From the NCBI GenBank assembly GCA_002699025.1, contig PABA01000177.1:1-64000 (forward strand): a DNA stretch of 64,000 nucleotides, in the 5' to 3' direction. The notes under the pieces were generated by a model. The model saw only the letters and a list, made by a program, of their open reading frames with translations, was not told the origin of the DNA and did not search any database. Each line of letters opens with the position of its first letter. The first letter of the stretch is position 1. The stretch is from Sandaracinus sp. (GTDB lineage Bacteria > Myxococcota_A > Polyangia > Polyangiales > Houyiibacteriaceae). Position numbers and translations under genes: made by a program. This document shows, piece after piece, positions 16,107-24,967 of this stretch.

Positions 16107-17462
16107 ATGCGCGTCCTCGCCCGCTCCCCTGGCTCCCTCTCCGCCCTCGGCCTGCTCGCGCTCCTGGCCGCCTGCGGCGACGACGTCGTGCTCATCGACG
16201 CCCGCGGCGACGCCGGGGTACCCCCCAGCGACGGCGCCCCGGGGGACGCGATGGTCGAGCCCGACGGCGGCGCGCCGCTTCACCCGGCGGCCTACCCGGC
16301 CGGGCGGACGCAGTCGCCCCTCACCCCCTTCGTCGTCGAGAACCTCCGTGCGGTCCGGGCGCGGGCCGACGACCTCCAGGACGACGTCTTCGCGAAGGTC
16401 GGCGCCTCGTCCACGGTCTCGACGAGCTTCGTCCACTGCTTCGCCGGCGACGACGTCGACCTCGACGGCCGCGAGCTCGAGGGCACGGTGAGCTTCTTCG
16501 CGGAGGGCGACGCCGGTGGCACGAGCCCCTACACGCGCGAGAGCCTCGCCGCGACCGTCGGCTGGCATGCGGGGCGCGCCCTCGACGGCGACCCCTCGCC
16601 GCTCGAGCAGGAGGTGGAGGCGATCCGGCCGGGCTGGGCGGTCGTGATGTACGGCACGAACGACATCAACATCGTCACCCTCGAGGACTACGCCGAGAAC
16701 ATGCTCGACCTCACGGACGCGCTCCTCGACCGGGGCGTCGTGCCGCTGCTGACGACGATCATGCCGCGGGGCGACGACCCGGACGCGGACGCGGAGGTGC
16801 CGGACTTCAACATGGCCCTGCGCGCCATCGCCGAGGCGCGCCAGGTGCCGCTGATCGACTACCACCGGGAGCTCGTGGACCTGCCCGACCAGGGGCTCTC
16901 GGCGGACGGCATCCATCCCTCGGTCCTTCGCGACCCGGGGGCGCGGGCTTGCGTGCTGAACCCGGAGGGGCTCGCCTACGGCTACAACGTGCGGAACCTG
17001 GTCACGCTCGAGGCCCTCGACCGGGTGCGGCGCGCGGTCGTGGAGGGAGAGGGCGCGCCCGATCCGGCGGGGCCCGCGCTCGAGGGGGACGGCTCGCCGA
17101 CCGCGCCCTGGGTGATCGATCGGCTGCCCTTCGCGCACGTCGCGAACACGCTCTTCTCGGACCACCGCGAGCTCGACCTCTACGACGGCTGCATGGCGGA
17201 CCAGGACGAGTCCGGGCCCGAGTACCTCTACCGGCTGGAGCTGGAGCGGGCGACCTCGCTGCGCATCTTCGTCTTCGATCGGGGCGACGTGGACATCGAC
17301 CTGCACGTGCTCGACGCGCCGACGGAGGCAGGCTGCGTGCAGCGGGCGCATCGGCAGCTCGACGCGGACCTCGGGGTGGGCACCTGGTATCTGGCGCTGG
17401 ACACCTTCGTGGGCTCGCGCGAGCAGGCCGGCGAGTACGTGCTGGCGATCATGGAGCGTTGA
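16107..17462 (+). CDS. SGNH/GDSL-hydrolase-like lipoprotein
   Basis: A 451-residue lipoprotein: signal MRVLARSPGSLSALGLLALLAAC with lipobox LAAC, then an Asp/Gly/Ala-rich linker. The hydrolase-like domain shows the SGNH block III pattern YGTNDINI (Asn) and the block V pattern DGIHPS (Asp and His). The block I Ser is less clear (GASSTVSTSF). After it lies a beta-rich C-terminal domain of about 110 residues (YRLELERATSLRIFVFDRGD) resembling pre-peptidase C-terminal domains. It is predicted to sit on the outer membrane and hydrolyse an ester. ATG 16107 gives the signal; the overlapping ATG at 16099 is in another frame. Confidence 0.8.
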   Translation: MRVLARSPGSLSALGLLALLAACGDDVVLIDARGDAGVPPSDGAPGDAMVEPDGGAPLHPAAYPAGRTQSPLTPFVVENLRAVRARADDLQDDVFAKVGASSTVSTSFVHCFAGDDVDLDGRELEGTVSFFAEGDAGGTSPYTRESLAATVGWHAGRALDGDPSPLEQEVEAIRPGWAVVMYGTNDINIVTLEDYAENMLDLTDALLDRGVVPLLTTIMPRGDDPDADAEVPDFNMALRAIAEARQVPLIDYHRELVDLPDQGLSADGIHPSVLRDPGARACVLNPEGLAYGYNVRNLVTLEALDRVRRAVVEGEGAPDPAGPALEGDGSPTAPWVIDRLPFAHVANTLFSDHRELDLYDGCMADQDESGPEYLYRLELERATSLRIFVFDRGDVDIDLHVLDAPTEAGCVQRAHRQLDADLGVGTWYLALDTFVGSREQAGEYVLAIMER

Positions 17463-17705
17463 GCGACGCGCGCGGCGCGCTCGGCGCCGGCATGAGTGAC
17501 GAGGACCTCGCAGCCATCGGAGCCGGCGAGGGGGGAGGGCATGCGCGAGCGGGGGGAGGAGCGCGTCGGTTCGGCGATCGGCTGGGCGCCTTCGCCGACG
17601 GCGCCGCGTCCGCGAGGAGGCTGTGCGGGCGCGGACCGGCGAGCCGTGGGAGGATCCGAGCGTGGACCAGGGAGCCGCGACTCCGCGGAGCGACGAGGAG
17701 GAGCG

Positions 17706-18686
17706 GTGACGGTCGCCTGCCCGCGCTGCCGCTACCCGCTCCACGAAGCCACGGGGCTTCGGCCCTGGTCGCGCTGCGAGCGCTGCGACGCCGTGCACGA
17801 CGCGGGGCGCGAGGCGCCGCGGCCCCTGGCGGCGCTGGCGCGGGCCTTCGACGCGCTCGGCTGGCCGGCCGGCGCCGCGGACCTGACCTGGTCGGCGCGC
17901 TGCGCGAAGCTGCGGGGGGCGCTCGTCCGGCAGCGGCTGGCGCGCTCCCACCCCGACCACCTCGCGGCGCTCCGAGAGGGCCTCGCGCATCTCGAGCGAC
18001 GTGCGCCGCTCCCCGCCGCCCGGCTGCCCGAGGCCTTCGCGCCCGCCCCGGCGCCCCCGGACCGCGCGACCTACCGAGTGGCGCCGCCCGTGGTGCAGGG
18101 TCGCCTGGTGGGGACGCCGTGGTCCGGTGAGGGGTGGAAGTGGATGGGCGGCGGGGCGCTCCTCGTGCTCGCTGCCGCCGGCTGGGCCCACCCGCTGCCG
18201 GCGCTGCTCGGGGGGCTCGGGCTCTTCGCGAGCTGGCTCGAGTGGCGGATCGCGGTGAAGCGGACGGAGCTGGAGATCGAATCGCAGGAGCTGGTGCTGC
18301 GGCACCACCGCCCGGCCGGCCCGAAGGAGGAGCGGGTGCCCCGGAGCAAGATCGAGTACGTGGACGTCGCCCGGGGAGACGGGCTCTGGTCGGTACGGGT
18401 GGTGCGGCCGGGGTGGCTGGCGTCGATGGGGGTGCTGCTGTGGCGGACGCCGCGCCGCGACGAGGCCTTCGGGCTGGCGACGAAGCTCGAGGAGATGCTC
18501 GGGCTCGAGGGCCGGGAGGCGGCGATGGCGCCGCCCCGGGACCGGGGAGAGGTGCCCGTGAAGGCGCGCGTCGGCGAGCTCGAGCGGCAGGCGGACGCGC
18601 CCCCGGGCGCGGCCGTCGAGGAGCCGGTCGAGGCGCTCGCGGAGGCGGACGCGGAGGCGGACGACCAAGCGGAGGCGTCGCCCTGA
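17706..18686 (+). CDS. Zinc-ribbon membrane protein, first of a pair
   Basis: A 326-residue protein starting at GTG 17706 behind GGAGGAG. The N-terminus has a zinc-ribbon Cys set (C5-x2-C8 and C24-x2-C27). A J-domain-like helical segment follows (RQRLARSHPDHLAAL), then a hydrophobic hairpin near 150-185 and a cytoplasmic beta-rich domain resembling bacterial PH-like domains (TELEIESQELVLRHHR; VPRSKIEYVDVARGDG). The acidic tail is low-complexity. It overlaps the next gene by four bases, and the two share the same plan (zinc ribbon, membrane hairpin, PH-like domain). The family is not recognised. Confidence 0.75.
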   Translation: MTVACPRCRYPLHEATGLRPWSRCERCDAVHDAGREAPRPLAALARAFDALGWPAGAADLTWSARCAKLRGALVRQRLARSHPDHLAALREGLAHLERRAPLPAARLPEAFAPAPAPPDRATYRVAPPVVQGRLVGTPWSGEGWKWMGGGALLVLAAAGWAHPLPALLGGLGLFASWLEWRIAVKRTELEIESQELVLRHHRPAGPKEERVPRSKIEYVDVARGDGLWSVRVVRPGWLASMGVLLWRTPRRDEAFGLATKLEEMLGLEGREAAMAPPRDRGEVPVKARVGELERQADAPPGAAVEEPVEALAEADAEADDQAEASP

Positions 18687-19669
18687 GCGCCGCCTTCGAG
18701 GGGGCGCCCTGCCCGCGCTGCGAAGAGACGCGCTTCGAGCCCGTGGAGGCGCCGGGCGTGGAGCGCTGCGTCCGCTGCCGCCTGCTCGTGGCCCACGCCG
18801 GCGCGGGCTGGCGGCCCGCCGAGCCGCAGGAGGCGCGGCGGGTGGCGGTCTTCGACGCGCTCGCCTCGGCCCCCGTCCCGCCCGAGGACCAGTCCGGCTC
18901 GGAGCGGCTCCAGCGGGCGCGCGCCGCGCTCCGGGCGGCGGGGCTCTCGGACGGCGAGGCGCTCGAGCGGGAGGCGCGGGCGGGGCGGCGCGCGGCGGAT
19001 GGGCGCTGGCCCGAAGAGGCGCCGGCGCTGCCGAAGGGCTGGCTCGAGCTCGAGCGGGACACGACGCGGGGCGGCACCTACCGGGACGCGCCGGCCGGGG
19101 GGCGCGGGGTGCGCTTCGTCTCGCGTCGGCTGACGAGCACGGAGCTCTCGGTCTTCAGCGGGTTCGGCGTCGCCCTCATGGCGGTGCCCGCGTTCATCGG
19201 CTCCTTCGTCGGGGATCCGGTCGCGATCGGGGTCGTCGGCACCGCGGCGGTCGGGGCCGGCGCGCTCTGCGTCGCCAGCGCGCTCCATGGCCGGCTCGTG
19301 GCCCTGGAGATCGACGTCACGCCCGACGCCGTCGTGCGGCGCCTTCGGGGGCCGCTCCGCGTGCGCGAGGAGCGGGCGCCCCGCGAGGCGATCGGCGCCG
19401 TGCGCGTCGTGCGGCACGCGACCACGGAGACCTTCCGGGTCGTGGTCGATCGCCCCACCGGCGAGCCGCTCCGGCTCTGGACCGCCGGGCGCGCGGAGGC
19501 CTTCGCGTTCGCCGCCGCGCTCGAGCGCGCGCTCGGGCTGACGCGGCCGCTGCCTCCGCCACGCCTGCGCGTCGAGGTGGGCTCCGCGGCGTCCGACGCT
19601 CCGGCGGGGGCGACCGGCGTGGAGGCGACCGGCGTGGAGGCCGCCGAGCTCGAAGAGCCCGCGCCATGA
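18683..19669 (+). CDS. Zinc-ribbon membrane protein, second of a pair
   Basis: A 328-residue protein with the same plan as its upstream neighbour: zinc-ribbon cysteines (C10-x2-C13, C29-x2-C32), a hydrophobic hairpin (FGVALMAVPAFIGSFVG and VVGTAAVGAGALCVASAL) and a beta-rich cytoplasmic domain (ALEIDVTPDAVVRRLRG). No ATG, GTG or TTG precedes the first Cys pair within the reading frame near the previous stop. The best start is CTG 18683, overlapping the stop as CTGA. The start is therefore uncertain; internal GTG codons would remove the zinc ribbon. Probably a gene duplication. Confidence 0.7.
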   Translation: MSAAFEGAPCPRCEETRFEPVEAPGVERCVRCRLLVAHAGAGWRPAEPQEARRVAVFDALASAPVPPEDQSGSERLQRARAALRAAGLSDGEALEREARAGRRAADGRWPEEAPALPKGWLELERDTTRGGTYRDAPAGGRGVRFVSRRLTSTELSVFSGFGVALMAVPAFIGSFVGDPVAIGVVGTAAVGAGALCVASALHGRLVALEIDVTPDAVVRRLRGPLRVREERAPREAIGAVRVVRHATTETFRVVVDRPTGEPLRLWTAGRAEAFAFAAALERALGLTRPLPPPRLRVEVGSAASDAPAGATGVEATGVEAAELEEPAP

Positions 19670-19799
19670 GGAGCCCGCGTTGCGGCGGGTACGCCGCCGC
19701 CGACGCGATGCTCTCGGGCTCGTTCATTGCGCGCGCTGCGAGACGGCCTGCGCCGCCGGCGTCGAGGTGCACGGGCACGTCGCCCGGCGAGGGGGCGGC

Positions 19800-20780
19800 T
19801 CAGAGGTCGTTCAGGGCGTCGAGGGCATCGAGCCGTTCGCGCCGCCGCCTCCGTTCGTGGCCCAGCGCGATGGGCCGGCGGAGCTGGGCGGGGACGGACG
19901 CGCGATGCGTGGCGGGCGCGAAGGCCAGGTCGACGGGTCCGCGCTCGGAGCGCGGGTCGTCGAAGACGGTCAGCCAGCGGGTCTCCGCGAGGGCGGCTTC
20001 GGGCACGGCGCCGCGGAGGGCGTCTCGCAGCGTTGAGGGCCGATCCGCGTAGCCGACGCGCGCCGTCCAGGGCTCGGCGCCCTCGTGGGCCTCCACCCGC
20101 GTCGGGGCGACGACGCTGACCCGGAAGGGGCGCGGCGCCGCGTCCTCTTCTGGAGGCTCCGAGTAGGGGAAGAAGGGCTCCGTCGTTCGGAAGCTCATGC
20201 GGACGGCGCGGCTCCGGGCCGTGCGCGCGCCCCCCGGGTCGAGCTTGAAGGCGGTGATGCGCCAGCGGGCGCGCACATAGGGGGCGAACCAGTCGCGGAG
20301 GGCAGCCGTCGCCGGGTAGCCGTTGGCGGCGAGCCAGCCGAGGAGCGCGTCCTCGTCGCTCGCTTCGAGCACGGCCGCGTCGAGGCCCGCGACGACGCGT
20401 CGCTCGATGACGCGCACGGACGAGCCGGGGCCCCCCATGGCGCTGCGCCGCGCGCCCATGGGCGTGGGGAAGCGCGAAGGCGGATCGGGGCGCCGGTAGA
20501 TCCGGAAGAGCCGCTCGAAGACCGCGTCGTCCACGTCCGCGAGGGTGGGGCGCGTGGGAGTGGGGACGAGGAAGCCGAAGTCGCCGGAGGCCCCGGCGAA
20601 GGCCGCGCGGCGTACGAAGTGCTCCTCGCGGCGCTCCGCGTCCCAGACGATCAGCGCCTCTTCGCCGACGATCGGGATCGGGCCTCGACGGCCGACGGCG
20701 GCGCAGGCCTCGACCGAGGGCGGGGGCGAGCCCGAGGCGGCGAGGAGGGCGAGGCAGGCGAGAGCGAGGGCTCGACGCAT
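19800..20780 (-). CDS. DUF2330 exported protein
   Basis: A 326-residue protein with signal peptide MRRALALACLALLAASG. The mature start CAAVGRRGPIPIVGEEALIVWD, then EEHFVRRAAFAGASGDFGFLVPTP, is characteristic of the DUF2330 family, common in myxobacteria and actinobacteria. These are exported or membrane-anchored proteins of unknown function. A hydrophobic C-terminal anchor is absent here, and the tail is Arg-rich (HERRRRRERLDALDAL). It is convergent with the zinc-ribbon pair and monocistronic. Confidence 0.82.
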   Translation of the reverse strand: MRRALALACLALLAASGSPPPSVEACAAVGRRGPIPIVGEEALIVWDAERREEHFVRRAAFAGASGDFGFLVPTPTRPTLADVDDAVFERLFRIYRRPDPPSRFPTPMGARRSAMGGPGSSVRVIERRVVAGLDAAVLEASDEDALLGWLAANGYPATAALRDWFAPYVRARWRITAFKLDPGGARTARSRAVRMSFRTTEPFFPYSEPPEEDAAPRPFRVSVVAPTRVEAHEGAEPWTARVGYADRPSTLRDALRGAVPEAALAETRWLTVFDDPRSERGPVDLAFAPATHRASVPAQLRRPIALGHERRRRRERLDALDALNDL

Positions 20781-20895
20781 CGGGGGCGAGCGTACCAGGT
20801 CGGTCCGTGAGCCCCTTCGCCGCCGACGGCTCGGGGCGGACGCGGCCCGCGGGGCCGGGCGGCTCCGTGCGCCCCCCTCGCGCGGGGCCGACCGC

Positions 20896-21897
20896 TCAGG
20901 GGCAGGCGCGGCCGCAGACGAAGACGTCGCCGGGGCAGCTCATCTCCCCGCCGTTGCAGCTGCTGAAGCCGCAGCTCGCGGCGCCCGTGCAGTCGACGAG
21001 GCAGTCCGCGCTGCCCCGGCACTGGACGCTGCAGTCGGTCGCGCCGGTGCAGTCGGTCTCGCAGGTGCTCCCGCCGCGGCAGTCGACGCGGACCGTTCCG
21101 GCGCTGGTGGCGTCGACGTCGCAGCTCCCGCTCTGACAGCGGAGGTCGCAGGTCTCGGCGCCCGCGCAGTCGGGCGCGCAGCAGCCGTCGTTGCAGGAGC
21201 AGAGCCCGCTCGTGCAGTCGAGGTCGCAGTCGCAGCCGGCGGGGCAGCTGCCGGCGTCCGGGGTCGGCGTGGCGGCGTCGGTGCCGGCGTCCGGGGTCGG
21301 CGTGGCGGCGTCGGTGCCGGCGTCCGGGGTCGGCGTGGCGGCGTCCGGGATCGGCGCGCCGCCGTCGAGGACGCCGCCGTCGAGCATGCCGCCGTCGAGG
21401 CCGCCGTCCGCCGGGGTCATGCCGGCGCCGGCGTCCAGGCCGCCCTGCGGGTACGGCGTCAGCTCGCTCGGCGCGATGTCCACGACGCGGCAGCTTCCCC
21501 GATCGCAGGTCAGCCCCTCCTCGCAGGACGAGTCGATGCAGGCGCTCGAGAGGATGAGCTGCAGCACCCGCACCTCGCCCTCGACGAAGGAGAAGCGCGC
21601 CCGCCGCTCGACGATCGGGACGCCACCGCTCAGGCCCTGGATGCGCGCGAGGAAGGGGCCGAGCGGGCCCTGCGTGTGGACCAGGCCGAGCGTGCGCGGG
21701 AGCGGCCGGTTCGTGAGCTCCGCCGTGGCCGCCCGCGGCGTTCCGTCCGGCCCGAGCACCTCGACGTCCACCGTGTCGATGGGCACCTCGCCCTCCCACT
21801 GGCCGCCGATCACCAGCACCACCTGGGTGGGCTCCGTGGTCCCGCAGGCGCCCAGCAGGGAGAGGGCGACGAGGGCCCTGGCGAGGCGCGCGCGCAT
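20896..21897 (-). CDS. Cys-rich lipoprotein with Asp/Ala/Pro/Thr repeat linker
   Basis: A 333-residue lipoprotein with signal MRARLARALVALSLLGAC. An N-terminal beta-rich domain (to about 140) is followed by a Gly/Ala/Asp linker containing three copies of an 11-residue DAGTDAATPTP unit. The C-terminal domain of about 110 residues has some twenty-six Cys in a near-regular rhythm (for example CRGSADCLVDCTGAASC), which suggests a disulfide-stabilised repeat fold on the cell surface. Similar Cys-rich tails on D/A/G-linker lipoproteins are typical of Polyangia; no enzymatic function is known. Confidence 0.8.
   Translation of the reverse strand: MRARLARALVALSLLGACGTTEPTQVVLVIGGQWEGEVPIDTVDVEVLGPDGTPRAATAELTNRPLPRTLGLVHTQGPLGPFLARIQGLSGGVPIVERRARFSFVEGEVRVLQLILSSACIDSSCEEGLTCDRGSCRVVDIAPSELTPYPQGGLDAGAGMTPADGGLDGGMLDGGVLDGGAPIPDAATPTPDAGTDAATPTPDAGTDAATPTPDAGSCPAGCDCDLDCTSGLCSCNDGCCAPDCAGAETCDLRCQSGSCDVDATSAGTVRVDCRGGSTCETDCTGATDCSVQCRGSADCLVDCTGAASCGFSSCNGGEMSCPGDVFVCGRACP
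21251..21349. repeat. Three 33-bp in-frame tandem repeats
   Basis: A 33-bp unit begins at 21251, 21284 and 21317; the third copy differs in its last bases. It encodes the 11-residue Asp/Ala/Thr/Pro units of the Cys-rich lipoprotein linker. Near identity at DNA level suggests recent expansion by slippage. Confidence 0.85.
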
Positions 21898-21991
21898 GAC
21901 GCCAAAGCTACGGCCGGATGTCGCTTCCGACCACCTGCGTCCGCCGATTCCCCGCGGTTTTCACGAAGACTGCTTCAATTTTCCGCGCTGC

Positions 21992-23434
21992 CTACTCGGC
22001 GGCCTCCTCGAGGTCGCGCGCGACCACGTCCGGGCGCCGATCGAGCCCGGCCAGAGCGCGGGCGCGAGCGACCTTCGCCTCCCAGTCCGTGGTGCGCTCG
22101 AGCACGATGCGCTGCGCCTGCGGCGAGCCGGCGCCGTGCATGCATTCGATGCGGAAGGGCACCGCGCCGCTCCCGTAGCTCATGTACTCGACGAGGCGGA
22201 GCAGCTGCGCCCGGTCCCGGCCCCCGACCACCGTCTCGAGCGCCGGGCCGAGCTCGGGATGATCGAGGTCGGCGATGGAGGGCATGGTCGCGACCATGCC
22301 GCCGGCGAGATCCTCGGCGAGGCGCACGACCTCGTAGGGGAGCTTCGTGACGTGGTGCTTGCAGACGTTGGCGAGGATCGGGTCGACCTTCCAGACGCCG
22401 GCGTCGTGGCGCGTGCCCTTGCCGCTCGCCGCGAGGCCGAGCCCGTGGATCGTCTCCGTCAGGTGGGTCATCTCGACGAGCTTGTCGCGCACGTGGCTCG
22501 CCTTGCGGATGCCGTGCTCGCGCGTGAGCAGATCGGCGGCGCCGATGAGCACGTCGAGGTTGCCGGGCTTGCAGCCGCCGTAGCTGGCGCGGTGGTAGCC
22601 GGCGAAGGCGTCGACGAGGGTGGCGGCGGCGTCGAGGTCGCCGTCGAGGAAGACGCGCTCGCTCGGCACGAAGACGTCCTCGAAGAGCACGACGCACTCC
22701 TGGCCGCCGTAGCGGAGGTTGCCCGCGTCCGGGCCGCCCTTGCGCTCGTCCGAGGGCTGGCGGCCGAGCACCATCGTCACGCCGGGCGCGTCGACGGGTA
22801 GCGCCGCGGCGACGGCGAAGTCCTCCTCGCCCTCGCGGAGCGCCTGGCCGGGCATGACGAGGATCTGATGCGCGTTGGCGGCGCCCGTCTGGTGCACCTT
22901 GGCGCCGCGGAGGACCACGCCGTCCGGGCGGCGCTCGACGACGCGGAGGTAGCTCTCGGGGACCTCGGGCGGGCGCTTCGAGCGGTCGCCCTTCGGGTCG
23001 GTCATGGCGCCGCAGAGCATCTCGTCGCGGGTCTGCACGCCCTTCAGCCAGGCGACGAAGCGGCCGTGGGCGTCCGGGCCCGACTCCCAGGTCGCGAGGA
23101 AGAGGGCGTTGAGGCCGTCGAGGCCGACGCAGCGCTGGAAGCAGGTGCCCGTGAGGGCGCCGAGGGCGCGCTGGAAGTGGAGCTTCGCCGTGAGGTCGGC
23201 CTCGTCCCGGAAGAGGTGGCAGAAGCGGTTCACGGGCGCGTCGATGAGGTCCGAGTGGGCGACGGCGAGGGCGCGCGTGGCCGGGTCGTGGGCCATGGCG
23301 TAGGTGGCCGCGACGGCGTTCACGGAGGGGCGCACCTTCGGGTGGTCGACGGGCTCGGCGACGCGCTCGCCGTCGACGTAGAGGACGAGGTCGCGCTCCC
23401 GGAGCGAGGCGAGGTACGCGGCGGCGGTCTTCAT
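21992..23434 (-). CDS. abfD: 4-hydroxybutyryl-CoA dehydratase / vinylacetyl-CoA delta-isomerase
   Basis: A 480-residue member of the HpaB/4-hydroxyphenylacetate 3-hydroxylase superfamily. It carries all four [4Fe-4S] ligands known from the clostridial dehydratase: Cys98 and Cys102 (TGTCFQRCVG), His281 and Cys288 (HRASYGGCKPG), matching the C99/C103/H292/C299 set. These separate it from the flavin-only hydroxylases. The reaction converts 4-hydroxybutyryl-CoA to crotonyl-CoA by a radical mechanism with FAD, in the cytoplasm, for 4-aminobutyrate or gamma-hydroxybutyrate breakdown. No other genes of that pathway are adjacent. The cluster is oxygen-sensitive in characterised enzymes. Confidence 0.88.
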   Translation of the reverse strand: MKTAAAYLASLRERDLVLYVDGERVAEPVDHPKVRPSVNAVAATYAMAHDPATRALAVAHSDLIDAPVNRFCHLFRDEADLTAKLHFQRALGALTGTCFQRCVGLDGLNALFLATWESGPDAHGRFVAWLKGVQTRDEMLCGAMTDPKGDRSKRPPEVPESYLRVVERRPDGVVLRGAKVHQTGAANAHQILVMPGQALREGEEDFAVAAALPVDAPGVTMVLGRQPSDERKGGPDAGNLRYGGQECVVLFEDVFVPSERVFLDGDLDAAATLVDAFAGYHRASYGGCKPGNLDVLIGAADLLTREHGIRKASHVRDKLVEMTHLTETIHGLGLAASGKGTRHDAGVWKVDPILANVCKHHVTKLPYEVVRLAEDLAGGMVATMPSIADLDHPELGPALETVVGGRDRAQLLRLVEYMSYGSGAVPFRIECMHGAGSPQAQRIVLERTTDWEAKVARARALAGLDRRPDVVARDLEEAAE

Positions 23435-23443
23435 GGACCCAGC

Positions 23444-24967
23444 CTACCAGCGCGGCGCCGGGGGCTCAGGTGTCGATGAAGGGCACGGGGGGCGCAGGCG
23501 GATCTCGACGCGGCGGCTCGCGGCGAGGGTGGCGGCGTCGGTGCCGGGGCCCGCCGGGGCGCGCGCGCCGAGGGCGCGGAGGCGGACCCGGCCGGGGCGG
23601 GCGCCCAGCCGGTGCAGGGCGTCGGCGACGGCTCGGGCGCGGCGCCAGGAGAGGGGATCGTTGTGGCTCGGGGCCCCGCGGACGTCGGCGTGGCCGAGCA
23701 CCTCGAGGACGCCGCCGGGGGTGCTCGCGAGCCAGCTCGCGAGGGCGCGCACGCTGGCTTCGCCGGGGGCGTCGAGGGTGTGGCGATCGGTGGCGAAGAA
23801 GACGGCGCCGCGGAGCTCGCGGGTGCAGAGCGGTCCGGCCACGCCGTGCCCGGGCGAGGTGCGGCCGGCGAGGGCGATGGCGGCGTCGACGAGGGCGGCC
23901 GTGGCGTCGGGCTCGGGGCAGCCGTCGCGGTCGAGGTTGCCATCGACGTCCTCGGGCGTGTCGACGCAGAGGTCGCGGGCGTCGGGGACGCCGTCGCCGT
24001 CCGTGTCCGCGTCCTCCGGGGCGAGGGAGGGCGCGGGAGCCGGGCCTGCGGGGAGCGCCCCGTCGGAGCGCGGGGGCGCGCCGCCGAAGCGTGCGCTCAC
24101 GCCGACGAGGCCGCGGTGCGCGGGCGTGCCGTAGCCGCGGACCAGGCCGACGCCCAGCGCTGCGAGGAGCTCGACGGGGCCGACGGAGATCCTGGCGCCA
24201 GCGCGCGCCTCGACGTGCGTCTCCGGGAGGTCGAGGAAGGACTCGGGTCCGAGACCGGTCGAGGCCTGGAGCTCGCCGAGGAGCTGCAGCGTGCCGAGCG
24301 TGTGCTCGAGGGCGACGCGGGCCTCGAGCTGGGGGCCGAGCGCGAGGTTGGCGACGCGGCGTCGGGGCGCGGTGCGTGCGCCGAGGTCCAGGAGCACGCG
24401 CGTGGAGCCGAAACGCAGCTCGGCGAGGGCGCGCGCGGCGGCGCCGAGGTGGTCGTCCCCGGTCCAGGGGCCGCCCGTGCTCGTGGGGAGCCGGAGCCAG
24501 ACGCTGCCGCCGAGCGTGAGCGGTCCGCGGCGTCGGCCCGCGACCCGGAGGCCGAGGCGGCTGTCCCCGAAGCCCGCGCGGCCGGGGGCGAGCTCGAGGT
24601 TGCCGTCGTGGCTTCCGTCCAGCCAGGGCGTGGCGGTGGCCGAGGCGGCGAGGGCGAGGCCGGGGCGGAGCCGGGCGCTGGCCGTGAGGTGGGCGCCGAG
24701 CTGGCGCGAGACGACCTCGGTCTCGACGGGACCGAGCGCGTCGTCGCGGCGGTGGACGCGGAGGGGTCGGGCGGCGTGGGTGAGCTGGAGCGCGGCCCGC
24801 GTGCCCGCGGCCCGCGGCGGGGCCTCGGTCGAGAGGACGCCCTCGCCGGGGGCGGGCTGGTAGCGCTCGAGGCGCACCTGGGCTCGGCCGGAGGAGGGGA
24901 CGAGGGCGACGGAGGCGACGAGCGCGAGAAGCGCGGCGTGGGCGGCGCGGCGCCCCGGCGCGATCAC
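23444..24967 (-). CDS. OmpA-family outer-membrane protein
   Basis: A 507-residue exported protein from GTG 24967 with AAAGAGG seven bases upstream. After the signal (LLALVASVALVPSSGRAQ) comes a beta-barrel-like domain of alternating strands (about 40-320). A calcium-binding thrombospondin-3-type linker follows (DADTDGDGVPDARDLC), then a C-terminal OmpA peptidoglycan-binding domain with the NDPLSWRRARAVADAL motif. It should anchor the outer membrane to the cell wall. The GTG overlaps the stop of the upstream gene (GTGA), so it is translated from the same mRNA as the 24964 and 26852 genes. Confidence 0.88.
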   Translation of the reverse strand: MIAPGRRAAHAALLALVASVALVPSSGRAQVRLERYQPAPGEGVLSTEAPPRAAGTRAALQLTHAARPLRVHRRDDALGPVETEVVSRQLGAHLTASARLRPGLALAASATATPWLDGSHDGNLELAPGRAGFGDSRLGLRVAGRRRGPLTLGGSVWLRLPTSTGGPWTGDDHLGAAARALAELRFGSTRVLLDLGARTAPRRRVANLALGPQLEARVALEHTLGTLQLLGELQASTGLGPESFLDLPETHVEARAGARISVGPVELLAALGVGLVRGYGTPAHRGLVGVSARFGGAPPRSDGALPAGPAPAPSLAPEDADTDGDGVPDARDLCVDTPEDVDGNLDRDGCPEPDATAALVDAAIALAGRTSPGHGVAGPLCTRELRGAVFFATDRHTLDAPGEASVRALASWLASTPGGVLEVLGHADVRGAPSHNDPLSWRRARAVADALHRLGARPGRVRLRALGARAPAGPGTDAATLAASRRVEIRLRPPCPSSTPEPPAPRW

